From Vibrio gigantis (lineage in GTDB: Bacteria; Pseudomonadota; Gammaproteobacteria; Enterobacterales; Vibrionaceae), in assembly GCF_024347515.1 (NCBI RefSeq), contig NZ_AP025492.1, forward strand, positions 2,914,001 through 2,978,000: 64,000 nucleotides of DNA. Reading direction: 5' to 3'. Shown here piece after piece: positions 1 to 8,052 of this stretch. Below the pieces are notes generated by a model. That model saw only the letters and a list, made by a program, of their open reading frames with translations. It had not been told where the DNA came from and made no database searches. A program made the position numbers and the translations under genes. Positions within the stretch are counted from its first letter, which is position 1, and each line of letters opens with the position of its first letter.

Positions 1-521
1 CGAAGGTAATCCACAAGTTCTTTCACGTCTTCTTTTGCTTCGTCACAACCCGCAACATCAGCAAACATCGTTTTGATTTGTTCTTCGCTCATCATTCGAG
101 CTTTACTCTTACCGAAAGACATCGCGCCTTTACCGCCGCCGCCGCCTTGCATTTGACGCATGAAGAAAATCCATACACCAATCAGTAAGATCATTGGGAA
201 CCATGAGATGAAGATAGTGCCAAGCAGGCTCTGCTCTTCAGGTGGTGTACCCTGAACTTTTACGTTTTGATTAATTAAGTCATCAAGTAGCTTTTGATCA
301 TAAACAGGCATGTAAGTTACATACTTAGAACCACCGCCACGACGTGTGAAAGTAATTTCGCTGTTATTGAACTGTGCGTCTTGAATCTGGCCTTGGCCAA
401 CTTCCTGTACAAACGTGGTGTAATCTACTGCTCTGCCGTTACTTTCCCCAGGGCCAAAGCTCTGGAATACCGACATCAACACTACCGCGATAACAAGCCA
501 CAGAATTAAATTTTTTGCCAT
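1..521 (-). CDS. ftsH: ATP-dependent zinc metalloprotease FtsH (N-terminal part only)
   Basis: The reverse strand encodes about 173 residues from an ATG at 521 and runs off the left edge of the window, so the AAA+ ATPase and HExxH protease domains are not visible. What is seen is the FtsH N-terminus: a first membrane helix starting near residue 4, a periplasmic domain of about 75 residues, a second membrane helix ending near residue 120, then a Gly-rich linker and the stretch with FADVAGCDEAKEDV that opens the AAA module. FtsH is a hexameric inner-membrane protease that degrades LpxC, sigma-32 and unassembled membrane proteins. It lies just downstream of rlmE on the same strand, the usual rlmE-ftsH order in gamma-proteobacteria. 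No separate promoter was identified in the 107-bp gap. Confidence 0.96.
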   Translation of the reverse strand, partial: MAKNLILWLVIAVVLMSVFQSFGPGESNGRAVDYTTFVQEVGQGQIQDAQFNNSEITFTRRGGGSKYVTYMPVYDQKLLDDLINQNVKVQGTPPEEQSLLGTIFISWFPMILLIGVWIFFMRQMQGGGGGKGAMSFGKSKARMMSEEQIKTMFADVAGCDEAKEDVKELVDYL

Positions 522-628
522 GTCACTCAAGGTGTAAGCCTCTCGATAACTAATTGTAATTAAAGGTAGGGTACTACAGTTTGTAACCTGTAGCCATGTT
601 GTTAACTCTCACTATTGGAAGAGAATCG

Positions 629-1258
629 TTAACCTTTGTAACCAGTGGCTACGATAAACACTTCACGAGATCGAGCTCGAGAAGAGTCGGGTTTTCTGAC
701 TTTTACTGTTTTAAACATCTCGCGGACGTCCTTAACGTATTGGTCAAACCCTTCGCCTTGGAATACTTTTACAACAAAACTACCATTGGTAGCTAGAACT
801 TGTCGACACATATCCAAAGCTAATTCAACTAAATACATAGCTCTTGGCTGATCCACAGAATTGTTGCCTGCTATATTAGGTGCCATATCTGACATCACGA
901 CATCAACCATGTTTGGTTGTATACGCTCCAACAAGGCATCTAGCACAGCTTCTTCGCGGAAATCGCCTTGTAAAAAGCTAACACCAGCAATCGGGTCCAT
1001 TGGTAACAAATCACACGCAATGATTTGTCCGTTGTCTCCAACAATCTTAGCAGCATATTGAGACCAACCGCCAGGCGCTGCACCCAAATCCACAATGGTC
1101 ATCCCAGGAGACAGCAATTTATCTTTCGTTTGAATCTCTTCCATTTTGAAATAAGCACGTGAACGATAGCCCTTCTTTCTTGCTTCATTTGCGTACTTGT
1201 CGTCGAAGTGTTCCTTCAACCAACGGCCTGAACTGGCCGAGTGTTTCTGTTTGCTCAT
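629..1258 (-). CDS. rlmE: 23S rRNA 2'-O-ribose U2552 methyltransferase RlmE
   Basis: This 209-residue protein has the usual length of RlmE (RrmJ/FtsJ). It uses S-adenosylmethionine to methylate the ribose of U2552 in the A-loop of 23S rRNA, a late step in 50S assembly. The SAM-binding loop is seen as [12 protein letters not shown] (near residues 56-67). The catalytic Asp lies in MSDMAPN (near residue 124), and a Lys in the [10 protein letters not shown] segment completes the K-D-K-E type active site. The N-terminus is basic, as expected for rRNA binding. It is transcribed with ftsH downstream and is divergent from yhbY, with about 114 bp between the two starts for both promoters. Confidence 0.96.
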   Translation of the reverse strand: MSKQKHSASSGRWLKEHFDDKYANEARKKGYRSRAYFKMEEIQTKDKLLSPGMTIVDLGAAPGGWSQYAAKIVGDNGQIIACDLLPMDPIAGVSFLQGDFREEAVLDALLERIQPNMVDVVMSDMAPNIAGNNSVDQPRAMYLVELALDMCRQVLATNGSFVVKVFQGEGFDQYVKDVREMFKTVKVRKPDSSRARSREVFIVATGYKG

Positions 1259-1372
1259 TGGATACCTAAATTGGAGGAAAGTACTAATTGCTGAATAAAT
1301 TATAGTCTTCAGCTTTAGATGGCGTTAAAATAGGTTTTTTCAACCCTAATAGTAAAGAAAATTGGCCGCGTA

Positions 1373-1669
1373 ATGAACCTAAGTACCAAACAAAAGCAGC
1401 ATCTAAAGGGCCTAGCTCACAGTTTAAAACCTGTTGTGCTAATGGGCGCAAATGGACTTACTGAAGCTGTTCTAGCGGAAATCGAATTAGCTCTAGACCA
1501 CCACGAACTGATCAAGATTAAAGTTGCATCAGAAGACCGTGAGACTAAGCAACTGATTATCGATGCAATTGTACGTGAAACTAAAGCTGAAAAAGTACAG
1601 ACTATCGGTAAAGTTCTAGTACTATTCCGTCAGTCAGAAGCACGTAAAATCGAGATTCCACGTAAATAA
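1373..1669 (+). CDS. yhbY: YhbY family ribosome-assembly RNA-binding protein (CRM domain)
   Basis: This 98-residue protein consists of a single CRM (chloroplast splicing and ribosome maturation) domain. Near the N-terminus it carries the typical KGLAHSLKPVVLMGANGLT segment containing the GxxG-type RNA-binding loop, and it ends in a basic tail (EIPRK). YhbY of E. coli associates with pre-50S particles. The neighbouring rlmE and ftsH fit a ribosome-biogenesis role. It is a single-gene unit that ends in a strong bidirectional terminator shared with the convergent greA. Length and sequence are normal for the family. Confidence 0.93.
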   Translation: MNLSTKQKQHLKGLAHSLKPVVLMGANGLTEAVLAEIELALDHHELIKIKVASEDRETKQLIIDAIVRETKAEKVQTIGKVLVLFRQSEARKIEIPRK

Positions 1670-1741
1670 GCGAGCTTAATATAAGCTAACTTCACTAAGA
1701 GAAAGCCACAGCGCTTATCTTTTAGTGTAGCGTGAGAAACG

Positions 1742-1768
1742 AAAAAGGTCGCATTAAGCGACCTTTTT
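1742..1768. terminator. Bidirectional intrinsic terminator (yhbY / greA)
   Basis: An 11-nt arm (AAAAAGGTCGC) and its complement (GCGACCTTTTT) surround a 5-nt loop. The runs of A and T on the two sides let the hairpin work for yhbY on the plus strand and greA on the minus strand. Confidence 0.9.
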
Positions 1769-1794
1769 ACTTATCAGAAACAAAGAAAATTCAA

Positions 1795-2268
1795 TTAGAT
1801 ATATTCTACTTTGTCGATTTCGAAATCTTTATCGCCACCAGGCGTAGAGATAATAACCTCGTCGCCTTCCATCTTACCGATAAGACCACGTGCAATTGGT
1901 GATTTCACAGAAATGCGACCAGTTTTGATGTCAGCTTCATCTTCAGAAACGATCTGGTAGCGGAATTCTTCATCCGTATCGACATCGATCAAAGTTACTG
2001 TCGTACCAAAGATAATCTTACCCGTATTATCCATCTGAGTTACGTCAATGATCTGAGCTAGCGATAGCTTATATTCTATATCTCGAATTTGAGCTTCACA
2101 GATACCCTGCTCTTCACGAGCGGCGTGGTACTCTGCATTCTCTTTCAAATCACCGAGTTCACGTGCTTCACCAATAGCTGCTGAAATAATAGGACGTAGC
2201 TTAAGTAGGCGATCTAATTCGTCACGTAGCTGCTGAGCGCCACGTACTGTCATTGGAACCTTTTCCAT
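1795..2268 (-). CDS. greA: Transcription elongation factor GreA
   Basis: At 157 residues this is the usual GreA length. The N-terminal half forms the coiled-coil finger that enters the RNA polymerase secondary channel; the acidic tip and the [20 protein letters not shown] signature (here [17 protein letters not shown]) are visible near residues 38-55. The C-terminal FKBP-like globular domain follows ([12 protein letters not shown] through [18 protein letters not shown]). GreA stimulates cleavage of backtracked RNA. The ATG at 2268 is preceded by GAGG at a good distance. It is convergent with yhbY and divergent from ompU, with a 515-bp gap upstream. Confidence 0.97.
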   Translation of the reverse strand: MEKVPMTVRGAQQLRDELDRLLKLRPIISAAIGEARELGDLKENAEYHAAREEQGICEAQIRDIEYKLSLAQIIDVTQMDNTGKIIFGTTVTLIDVDTDEEFRYQIVSEDEADIKTGRISVKSPIARGLIGKMEGDEVIISTPGGDKDFEIDKVEYI

Positions 2269-2783
2269 TTTTTACCTCTATGCCAAAGCTTTCTTTGGCC
2301 AACATAAATCCACCCAACGTACTTATTGAGTGATAGAAACAAAACGATTTGGCTTAGTGTAAACAAACTTTATGGCTAAATCATCTTTATTCCACTTTGC
2401 GTTATAAAAGCTGTATCTAGGTCTAAAATACAGACATCACAAAAATGAATAATAACCTCTCAATCAATAAGTCAAAGAATAAATACCTAAAAAAAACAAA
2501 AACAAACAAAATAAACACAGATCACACTTTTATAAAAACCAATCAATAACAAAGACTTATCAAGAAGCAAACATAATAAAACAGTGTTCAGTTTTTCTAT
2601 TTATATCATTTTACTAACTAACTAAGGAACTTTAGAGGTAAAAAGTAACCCATGGATTGCACTGGCATTTTTTAGCGTTCTGACCTAATCATGGTTATGA
2701 AGCCTGATTAATACAGGCAAGACACCAAAAGGATTCAAATCCTTAATAAATACCTTTATGGACAGTAATTAGGAATTAATAAC
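2269..2783. promoter_or_regulatory. Long AT-rich greA-ompU intergenic control region
   Basis: This 515-bp gap has no credible gene. The middle (about 2440-2600) is extremely A/T-rich with many A-tracts, as expected of curved, H-NS-type DNA upstream of Vibrio porin genes, whose ompU is ToxR-controlled in V. cholerae. I could not assign a ToxR site with confidence. Close to ompU the transcript could form two small hairpins: GCCTG/CAGGC near 2701-2719 and AAGGATT/AATCCTT near 2729-2747. A ribosome site (AGGA, 2771-2774) precedes the ompU ATG. Confidence 0.5.
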
Positions 2784-3830
2784 ATGAACAAGACTATGAT
2801 CGCGCTTGCTGTATCTGCTGCAGCTCTTGCTACTGGTGCAAACGCATCAGAACTATACAACCAGGACGGTACTTCTCTAGACATGGGCGGCCGTGCTGAA
2901 GCTCGTCTATCAATGAAAGATGGTAAAGCACAAGATAACTCTCGTATCCGTCTTAACTTCCTAGGTAAAGTTGAGATCCAAGACGGCCTATACGGTGTTG
3001 GTTTCTACGAAGGTGAGTTCACAACTTCTGATAATGGCGGTCCTACAGACAGCGACAGCGACAGCCTAACTAACCGTTATGCATACGCTGGTCTAGGCGG
3101 TACATTCGGTGAAGTAACTTACGGTAAAAATGACGGTGCTCTAGGCGTAATCACTGACTTTACAGATATCATGGCTTACCACGGTAACTCTGCTGCAGAC
3201 AAAATCAATGCAGCAGACCGTGCGGACAACATGATCTCTTACAAAGGTCAATTCCAAGACCTAAGCGTAAAAGCAAGCTACCGCTTCGCTGACCGTGATG
3301 ATAGTACTGCAAACAACGAAGGCTACACTGACAACGCTCAAGATGGCTACTCTCTATCTGGTATCTACGCAATCGGTGCAACTGGCGTTAAAGTAGGTGC
3401 AGGTTTCGCAGACCAAGATAAGAACAACGAATACATGCTTTCTGGTTCTTATACTATGGGCGACCTATACTTCGCTGGTGTGTTCACTGATGGCGAGAAA
3501 GACTTCGACAACCAATACAATTCTGTAAATACTTCAAGCATCGGTAGCAAGTTCTCTGGCGTTCAAGACTACACTGGTTACGAACTAGCAGCGGCTTACA
3601 CTATGGGTCAAACTGTGTTCACCACTACGTATAACAACGCTGAAACTGGTAATGACACTTCTGCAGACAACATTGCTGTAGACGCAACTTACTACTTCAA
3701 GCCTAACTTCCGTGGTTATGTATCGTACAACTTCAACCTACTAAGCGCTGGCGACAAGCTAGGTACCTCAACTGTAGGTACTAAAGGTGCTGAAGACGAA
3801 GTTGCTCTAGGTATGCGTTACGACTTCTAA
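2784..3830 (+). CDS. ompU: OmpU-like major outer-membrane porin
   Basis: This 348-residue general porin has a signal peptide (basic start, hydrophobic core, cleavage after ANA-S near residue 22) and ends in the classical aromatic outer-membrane signal (MRYDF). Between them are many short amphipathic strands with Tyr/Gly/aromatic alternation (for example GGRAEARLSM, YAYAGLGGTFGEVTYGKNDG), consistent with a 16-stranded trimeric barrel. The position between greA and dacB is that of ompU in V. cholerae, where it is ToxR-activated and contributes to bile and antimicrobial-peptide resistance. Codon use is highly biased (GGT, CGT, GAC, AAC), as expected of an abundant protein. It is monocistronic, with its own terminator. 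Confidence 0.9.
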   Translation: MNKTMIALAVSAAALATGANASELYNQDGTSLDMGGRAEARLSMKDGKAQDNSRIRLNFLGKVEIQDGLYGVGFYEGEFTTSDNGGPTDSDSDSLTNRYAYAGLGGTFGEVTYGKNDGALGVITDFTDIMAYHGNSAADKINAADRADNMISYKGQFQDLSVKASYRFADRDDSTANNEGYTDNAQDGYSLSGIYAIGATGVKVGAGFADQDKNNEYMLSGSYTMGDLYFAGVFTDGEKDFDNQYNSVNTSSIGSKFSGVQDYTGYELAAAYTMGQTVFTTTYNNAETGNDTSADNIAVDATYYFKPNFRGYVSYNFNLLSAGDKLGTSTVGTKGAEDEVALGMRYDF

Positions 3831-3869
3831 TTCTGATTATCTAATTGATTAATTAGTTAATTGAGAATC

Positions 3870-3899
3870 AAAACGCCCGCTATCTAGCGGGCGTTTTTT
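3870..3899 (+). terminator. Intrinsic terminator of ompU
   Basis: AACGCCCGCT and AGCGGGCGTT form a GC-rich stem with a 4-nt loop followed by a run of T, 40 bases after the ompU stop codon. Confidence 0.92.
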
Positions 3900-3942
3900 A
3901 TATCTGTATACTGAAAAAATCAGCCATCCAAGAAAATCTTCT

Positions 3943-5376
3943 ATGCGCCTTCTACCTGCCCTACTTCTATGTAGTTTTTCCATTAGCGTTTTCTCGATTA
4001 ACGCTTTCGCATACGCCCCTTTAGATAAACTGCCCGATGGCAGTAGCACAAGTTTAATCTTAGAGTCTCTGAGTGGCAGTTCAAATGAAATGAATACCAA
4101 CAGTGATGGCTTTTATCCACCAGCCAGCACGTTAAAACTGGTTACGGCTTTAGCGGCTAAATTGGAGTTGGGGGACAACTTTCATTACACGACCAGCATT
4201 GCCCGTTCGAATAAGGATGCTGTGATCTCATTTAGCGGAGATCCAACACTACAACGAGAACACCTAAAAAGCCTTTTAGCTCAATACGCTAAGTCGCAAC
4301 CTAAAACCATCGAAGGTAACTTGTATCTCGATAACTCAACTTTTACTGGCTATCAACGAGCCGTTGGTTGGCCTTGGGATATTTTAGGCGTTTGTTACAG
4401 CGCGCCTTCAAGTACAATGACTTTAGACAACAACTGCGCACAAGCCTCTATTTATACAAAAGATAACGGCAGTACTCGGGTCTATATTCCTGCCCATTAT
4501 CCGATAGACGTGACAACCTCTGCAGCCACGGTAACTCGCTCTGGGCAGAAGGCCACACAATGCGACTTAGAGCTAATCACCACCCCAGACAACACGTACA
4601 AGCTCTCTGGTTGCTTAGTTGAGCGTAAGAAACCGCTACCGCTCAAGTTTGCGATTCAAAATCCAGAGCTTTATACCTACCAAGTTGTGACATCGCTTCT
4701 TAAAGAGCTGAAAATCCAAATTAAAGGGGATGTAATTGTTGGTAAAAAAGCTAAAGCAGACAAAACGACATTAGTGGCTAGCCATTACTCAGCAAAACTT
4801 CCTGAACTGCTCGATACCATGCTCAAGAAATCAGACAACCTGATCGCAGACAACCTAACTAAAACCTTGGGTGCAACGTTTTATGTGCAACCGGGCAGCT
4901 TCAATAACGGCACTGAAGCAATAAAACAGATACTGTTGAGCAAGGCGAATATCGACCTCAACAAAGCTCAGCTCGTTGATGGTTCAGGGTTATCTAGAAA
5001 CAACCGAATGAGATCACAGACCATGGCTAAAGTGCTTCACTACATCTGGGAAAATGACTCACAGCTCAACCTAATTGAAGCCATGCCGAAATCGGGTATG
5101 AATGGGACGCTTAAATACCGCCAAAGTATGAGGAAGGCGCCAATTCAAGGCAACATCATAGCCAAGAGTGGTTCTTTGTACGGAACGTACAATATGGCGG
5201 GATATGGTTTAGACGAGTCAGGGAAGCCAAGCTCTCTGTTCGTGCAATTTGTTCGTGATTACTTCCCTGAAGAGCTAGATCCAGACAAACCAGTAGAGGC
5301 ACCAATCACGCAGTTTGAGCGTGCTTTCTACAAAGGTGTGGTCGAGTTTAGTCAAACGCAGAACAAACCTCAGTAG
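3943..5376 (+). CDS. dacB: D-alanyl-D-alanine carboxypeptidase/endopeptidase PBP4 (DacB)
   Basis: This 477-residue periplasmic class C penicillin-binding protein starts with a signal peptide (about 24 residues, ending near INAFA). All three active-site motifs are present: S62-TLK65 (SxxK), S297-D-N (SxN) and K408-S-G (KTG type). The long insertion between the first two motifs, including a domain with several Cys residues, is typical of DacB. It removes the terminal D-Ala from peptidoglycan stems and cuts 4-3 crosslinks. It is a single gene after ompU and ends in a strong terminator shared with the convergent mgtE. It adds to the cell-wall genes of this window (ShyC-like endopeptidase, PBP1b). 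Confidence 0.95.
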   Translation: MRLLPALLLCSFSISVFSINAFAYAPLDKLPDGSSTSLILESLSGSSNEMNTNSDGFYPPASTLKLVTALAAKLELGDNFHYTTSIARSNKDAVISFSGDPTLQREHLKSLLAQYAKSQPKTIEGNLYLDNSTFTGYQRAVGWPWDILGVCYSAPSSTMTLDNNCAQASIYTKDNGSTRVYIPAHYPIDVTTSAATVTRSGQKATQCDLELITTPDNTYKLSGCLVERKKPLPLKFAIQNPELYTYQVVTSLLKELKIQIKGDVIVGKKAKADKTTLVASHYSAKLPELLDTMLKKSDNLIADNLTKTLGATFYVQPGSFNNGTEAIKQILLSKANIDLNKAQLVDGSGLSRNNRMRSQTMAKVLHYIWENDSQLNLIEAMPKSGMNGTLKYRQSMRKAPIQGNIIAKSGSLYGTYNMAGYGLDESGKPSSLFVQFVRDYFPEELDPDKPVEAPITQFERAFYKGVVEFSQTQNKPQ

Positions 5377-5411
5377 CGGCTAGCTTCTTGTTAGCGGTCA
5401 ATTAAAAAATG

Positions 5412-5452
5412 AAAAATGGCGCTGAAGATCTTAAATCTTCAGCGCCATTTTT
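5412..5452. terminator. Bidirectional terminator (dacB / mgtE)
   Basis: This is a perfect 18-bp stem (AAAAATGGCGCTGAAGAT and its complement) with a 5-nt loop. T tracts on both strands serve the convergent dacB and mgtE. Confidence 0.93.
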
Positions 5453-5486
5453 GTTTCTAAGGTGTTTTTAGTTATTTTTATAGAAG

Positions 5487-6332
5487 CTAAGCGATACCGA
5501 GGAATGAATTCACTACAGTGAAATAGATCCACATCCCTGAGATGTCGACTATAGAAGCAAGTACTGGACTCACTAACACCGCAGGATCAAGCTTGAATAA
5601 CCTAGCAACGATCGGCAACCCACCGCCGAGCACCGTGGATATTGTCACCTGAATAAACAGTGCTACGGCAATCGCAAGGGCAATCATGTTGATGTCATAA
5701 CCGCCTGTCGATTGGTTTTCGCTAAACAGCAAAATACGACCAATCATCACTACGGCAATCGCAAGTGCTAAGCAAATAGCAACTCTAAACTCTTTCCATA
5801 GAACGTTGGCCCATTGGCGCTTCTTCAACTCGCCAGTGGCCAAGGCTCTAATCACCAAAGTCGCAGCTTGCGTTCCTGTGTTACCACCCGCAGCAGCGAT
5901 TACTGGCATATAAATCGCCAGAAGCACCAGTTGGCTAAGGATATCTTCATACTGAGCAATAATAAGCCCAGAGACAATACCTAGCAGTGCTAATGCAATA
6001 ATCCAACCGATGCGCTGTCTAACGTGGCTCATTACTCCAGTAGAAAGATAGCCCTGCTGAGGTTCAACCTCTGAATAGATCAGCCCTAGTTGGTGAGCTA
6101 GATGTCGAGAGCGCTTCTCAAAACCCTGCTCTTCTAGCTCACTAAGTAAAGTCTGAATCGTACTAAGAGAGCATTGCCCCAGTACTAACACCGCATCTTC
6201 AAGTGGCATACGGTTCAAAAGGTTAATTTGTTGTTCACGTCCGTACTGTTGAAAAGCATTAGATACAGCTTGGATGTCTTGCTCTGAGTACAGAGCTTCA
6301 ATAGATAAAAAAGTGTTGTTCATTACCGTCAT
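5487..6332 (-). CDS. mgtE: Short MgtE-type Mg2+ channel lacking CBS domains
   Basis: I place the start at the ATG at 6332 because GGGAG lies 7 bases upstream; a farther TTG has no comparable site. The 281-residue product keeps about 70 residues resembling the end of the MgtE N (superhelical) domain. It then goes straight to the membrane domain, with about five hydrophobic segments. The pore signatures AAAGGNTGTQAATLVIRALATGEL and FKLDPAVLVSPVLASIVD are present in modified form. Full-length MgtE is about 450 residues and has a pair of cytoplasmic CBS domains that bind Mg2+ and close the pore; these are absent here. From memory, dacB and tyrS are adjacent in V. cholerae, so the gene may be a lineage-specific insertion. 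It is preceded by an unusual leader (see 6380-6603), which suggests control at expression rather than gating. Confidence 0.85.
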   Translation of the reverse strand: MTVMNNTFLSIEALYSEQDIQAVSNAFQQYGREQQINLLNRMPLEDAVLVLGQCSLSTIQTLLSELEEQGFEKRSRHLAHQLGLIYSEVEPQQGYLSTGVMSHVRQRIGWIIALALLGIVSGLIIAQYEDILSQLVLLAIYMPVIAAAGGNTGTQAATLVIRALATGELKKRQWANVLWKEFRVAICLALAIAVVMIGRILLFSENQSTGGYDINMIALAIAVALFIQVTISTVLGGGLPIVARLFKLDPAVLVSPVLASIVDISGMWIYFTVVNSFLGIA

Positions 6333-6379
6333 GGCGAATCTCCCGATTGGCAAAGGTAACGACCATCAAAACAAATAGC

Positions 6380-6446
6380 CTATAGCTAGTACACCAAGAG
6401 CATATAACTCGTATATCAAGAGCGTATAGCTAAGCGCACCAAGAGC
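6380..6446 (-). repeat. Three tandem 22-23 bp repeats in the mgtE 5' leader
   Basis: On the plus strand the copies are 6380-6401, 6402-6423 and 6424-6446. Each follows the pattern tatagctaagtacaccaagagc with a few changes; the first and third are most alike and the middle one is more diverged. They lie in the untranslated leader, 48-114 bases upstream of the mgtE ATG. Function unknown. Confidence 0.75.
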
Positions 6447-6543
6447 TTAAAGCGCTAATGTGTCTACTTGTTAGAATCTAGAGTGTGGAAAAGAATGAGG
6501 GGGAAAAACAAAGATACCCTACCTGAACGGCAGGACAATAGAT

Positions 6544-6598
6544 CAATACCGAGACAGATTATTCTTCTCCATTCAAACTAGGAGGATGGTCGGTATTG
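6544..6598 (-). promoter_or_regulatory. Perfect 9-bp inverted repeat enclosing the mgtE leader ORF
   Basis: CAATACCGA (plus strand 6544-6552) and TCGGTATTG (6590-6598) are exact complements. In the minus-strand transcript the 5' arm covers codons 2-5 of the leader ORF and the 3' arm begins 6 bases after its stop codon. A translating ribosome would therefore block the stem, as in attenuators. Downstream (about 6460-6508, minus strand) the RNA is rich in C and poor in G, as Rho loading sites are. A second small hairpin (CTGTCA/TGACAG, 6621-6635) lies upstream of the leader ORF, and an extended -10-like TGcTACACT on the minus strand (6643-6651) could start the transcript. Confidence 0.6.
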
Positions 6599-6603
6599 TT
6601 CAT
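6559..6603 (-). CDS. Putative 14-residue leader peptide upstream of mgtE
   Basis: The ORF reads MNNTDHPPSLNGEE then TAA. GGAG lies 6 bases before the ATG (CTGGAGATTTTTATG), as good a ribosome site as those of genes in this window. The ORF is followed by about 225 bases of untranslated leader and then mgtE. The Asp, the Pro-Pro pair and the terminal Glu-Glu are the residue types that slow or destabilise ribosomes. The E. coli mgtL leader, also rich in Asp/Glu/Pro, controls the Mg2+ importer mgtA that way; there is no sequence homology, only similar logic. Translation is inferred from the sequence, not known. Confidence 0.55.
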   Translation of the reverse strand: MNNTDHPPSLNGEE

Positions 6604-6687
6604 AAAAATCTCCAGAATTACTGTCAATATGACAGCGCGCATAGTGTAGCAATGCACGTTCAAAAACTTCGTCAACTTTGTGTCAAT

Positions 6688-6713
6688 AAAAAAGGCATCC
6701 GTGGATGCCTTTT
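6688..6713 (-). terminator. Intrinsic terminator of tyrS
   Basis: AAAAGGCATCC and GGATGCCTTTT form an 11-bp stem with a 2-nt gap. On the minus strand it is followed by TTTTTTA, just after the tyrS stop codon. It also isolates the mgtE leader from tyrS read-through. Confidence 0.9.
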
Positions 6714-6735
6714 GTTAAATTATTGATGTACGTTA

Positions 6736-7923
6736 TTACTTAATGGTAATACGAGCAAACTTACGTTTACCAACTTGGTAAACTGCAGTACCTGCTTCAG
6801 GTACGAATTTGCTGTCTTCAATCTTCTCGCCTTCAAGCTTAGCCGCGCCTTGCTTGATCATACGCATCGCATCAGAAGTAGAGTTTACAAGACCTGCTTC
6901 TTTTAGAACGTTCGCAATAGGTAGGCCAGCTTCGAATTCGAATTCAGGCATTTCATCTGGCACTTGGTTCTTAGCAAAACGGTTAACGAACTCTTGCTCA
7001 GCGGCTTCAGCATCGGCTTCACTGTGGAAACGAGCAATGATCTCTTTAGCCAGTAGAACTTTAACGTCACGCGGGTTCTTACCTGCATCAACGCCAGCTT
7101 TCAGTTCCGCAACTTCTTCAAGAGGACGGAAAGACAGTAGCTCGTAGTAGCTCCACATTAGATCGTCAGAGATAGACATGATCTTACCAAACATCTCGCT
7201 TGGTGCTTCGCTAATACCGATGTAGTTATGCGCAGACTTAGACATCTTCTTAACGCCGTCTAGACCAACAAGCAGTGGCATCATTAGTACCGCTTGTGGT
7301 TTTTGACCAGCTGCTTTTTGCAGTTCACGACCCATTAGAAGGTTGAACTTCTGGTCAGTACCGCCAAGCTCAACATCGCTCTCTAGTGCAACAGAGTCGT
7401 GACCTTGAAGAAGTGGGTACATAAATTCGTGGATTGCGATCGGTTGACCACCAGCATAACGCTTTTTAAAGTCATCACGCTCAAGCATACGAGCAACAGT
7501 TTGGTTAGAAGCAAGACGAATCATGCCTTCTGCACCAAGCTCAGATAACCACTCAGAGTTGAAACGAATTTGTGTTTTCGCAGGATCTAGAATCTTGAAG
7601 ACTTGCTCTTTGTACGTTTCAGCATTCTTCAGTACGTCTTCACGGCTTAGCGGTGGACGTGTTGAGTTTTTACCTGATGGGTCACCAACCATTGCAGTGA
7701 AATCACCGATAAGGAATGTCACTTCATGACCAAGCTCTTGGAAAGCACGAAGCTTGTTAAAGATAACCGTATGGCCTAGGTGGATATCTGGAGCCGTTGG
7801 ATCGGCACCCAGTTTAATGCGTAAAGGACGACCTTCTTTTAGTTTCGCAATCAGTTCGTCTTCTGGAATCAGTTCTTCTACGCCACGTTTGATCTCGGCT
7901 AGTGCAGCTTCAATACTCGCCAT
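6736..7923 (-). CDS. tyrS: Tyrosyl-tRNA synthetase
   Basis: This class I synthetase of 395 residues charges tRNA-Tyr with tyrosine. The HIGH-type motif is HLGH (residues 48-51), and KMSKS lies near residue 228. A C-terminal S4-like RNA-binding domain follows (from about 330, with [15 protein letters not shown]). It is shorter than the 424-residue E. coli enzyme and matches the Vibrio TyrS form at this locus. The ATG at 7923 has GGGAGTG upstream. It is divergent from the endopeptidase gene at 8053, and the 129-bp gap must hold both promoters. A tyrosine T-box is not expected in this phylum and none was seen. Confidence 0.96.
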   Translation of the reverse strand: MASIEAALAEIKRGVEELIPEDELIAKLKEGRPLRIKLGADPTAPDIHLGHTVIFNKLRAFQELGHEVTFLIGDFTAMVGDPSGKNSTRPPLSREDVLKNAETYKEQVFKILDPAKTQIRFNSEWLSELGAEGMIRLASNQTVARMLERDDFKKRYAGGQPIAIHEFMYPLLQGHDSVALESDVELGGTDQKFNLLMGRELQKAAGQKPQAVLMMPLLVGLDGVKKMSKSAHNYIGISEAPSEMFGKIMSISDDLMWSYYELLSFRPLEEVAELKAGVDAGKNPRDVKVLLAKEIIARFHSEADAEAAEQEFVNRFAKNQVPDEMPEFEFEAGLPIANVLKEAGLVNSTSDAMRMIKQGAAKLEGEKIEDSKFVPEAGTAVYQVGKRKFARITIK

Positions 7924-8052
7924 TCTTGTTCACTCCCACAGATTTGGCAAAAATATAATAGTTAGACATCTTACTTGAATAGCGATGTATTTTGAAACCA
8001 GTTACACTATTCCGTCGTCGATTTTCATAATATTTACAGAACGAACCGGAAC

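Noticed and set aside
3849..4100. An 83-codon minus-strand ORF at the start of dacB
   Set aside because: It lies antisense to the dacB signal-peptide region and the ompU terminator, with no family similarity; dacB explains the coding signal.
6461..6540. Intrinsic terminator in the mgtE leader
   Set aside because: CCTG/CAGG near 6522-6534 with the following T-rich run has only a 4-bp stem; a Rho-type tract is more likely than an intrinsic terminator.
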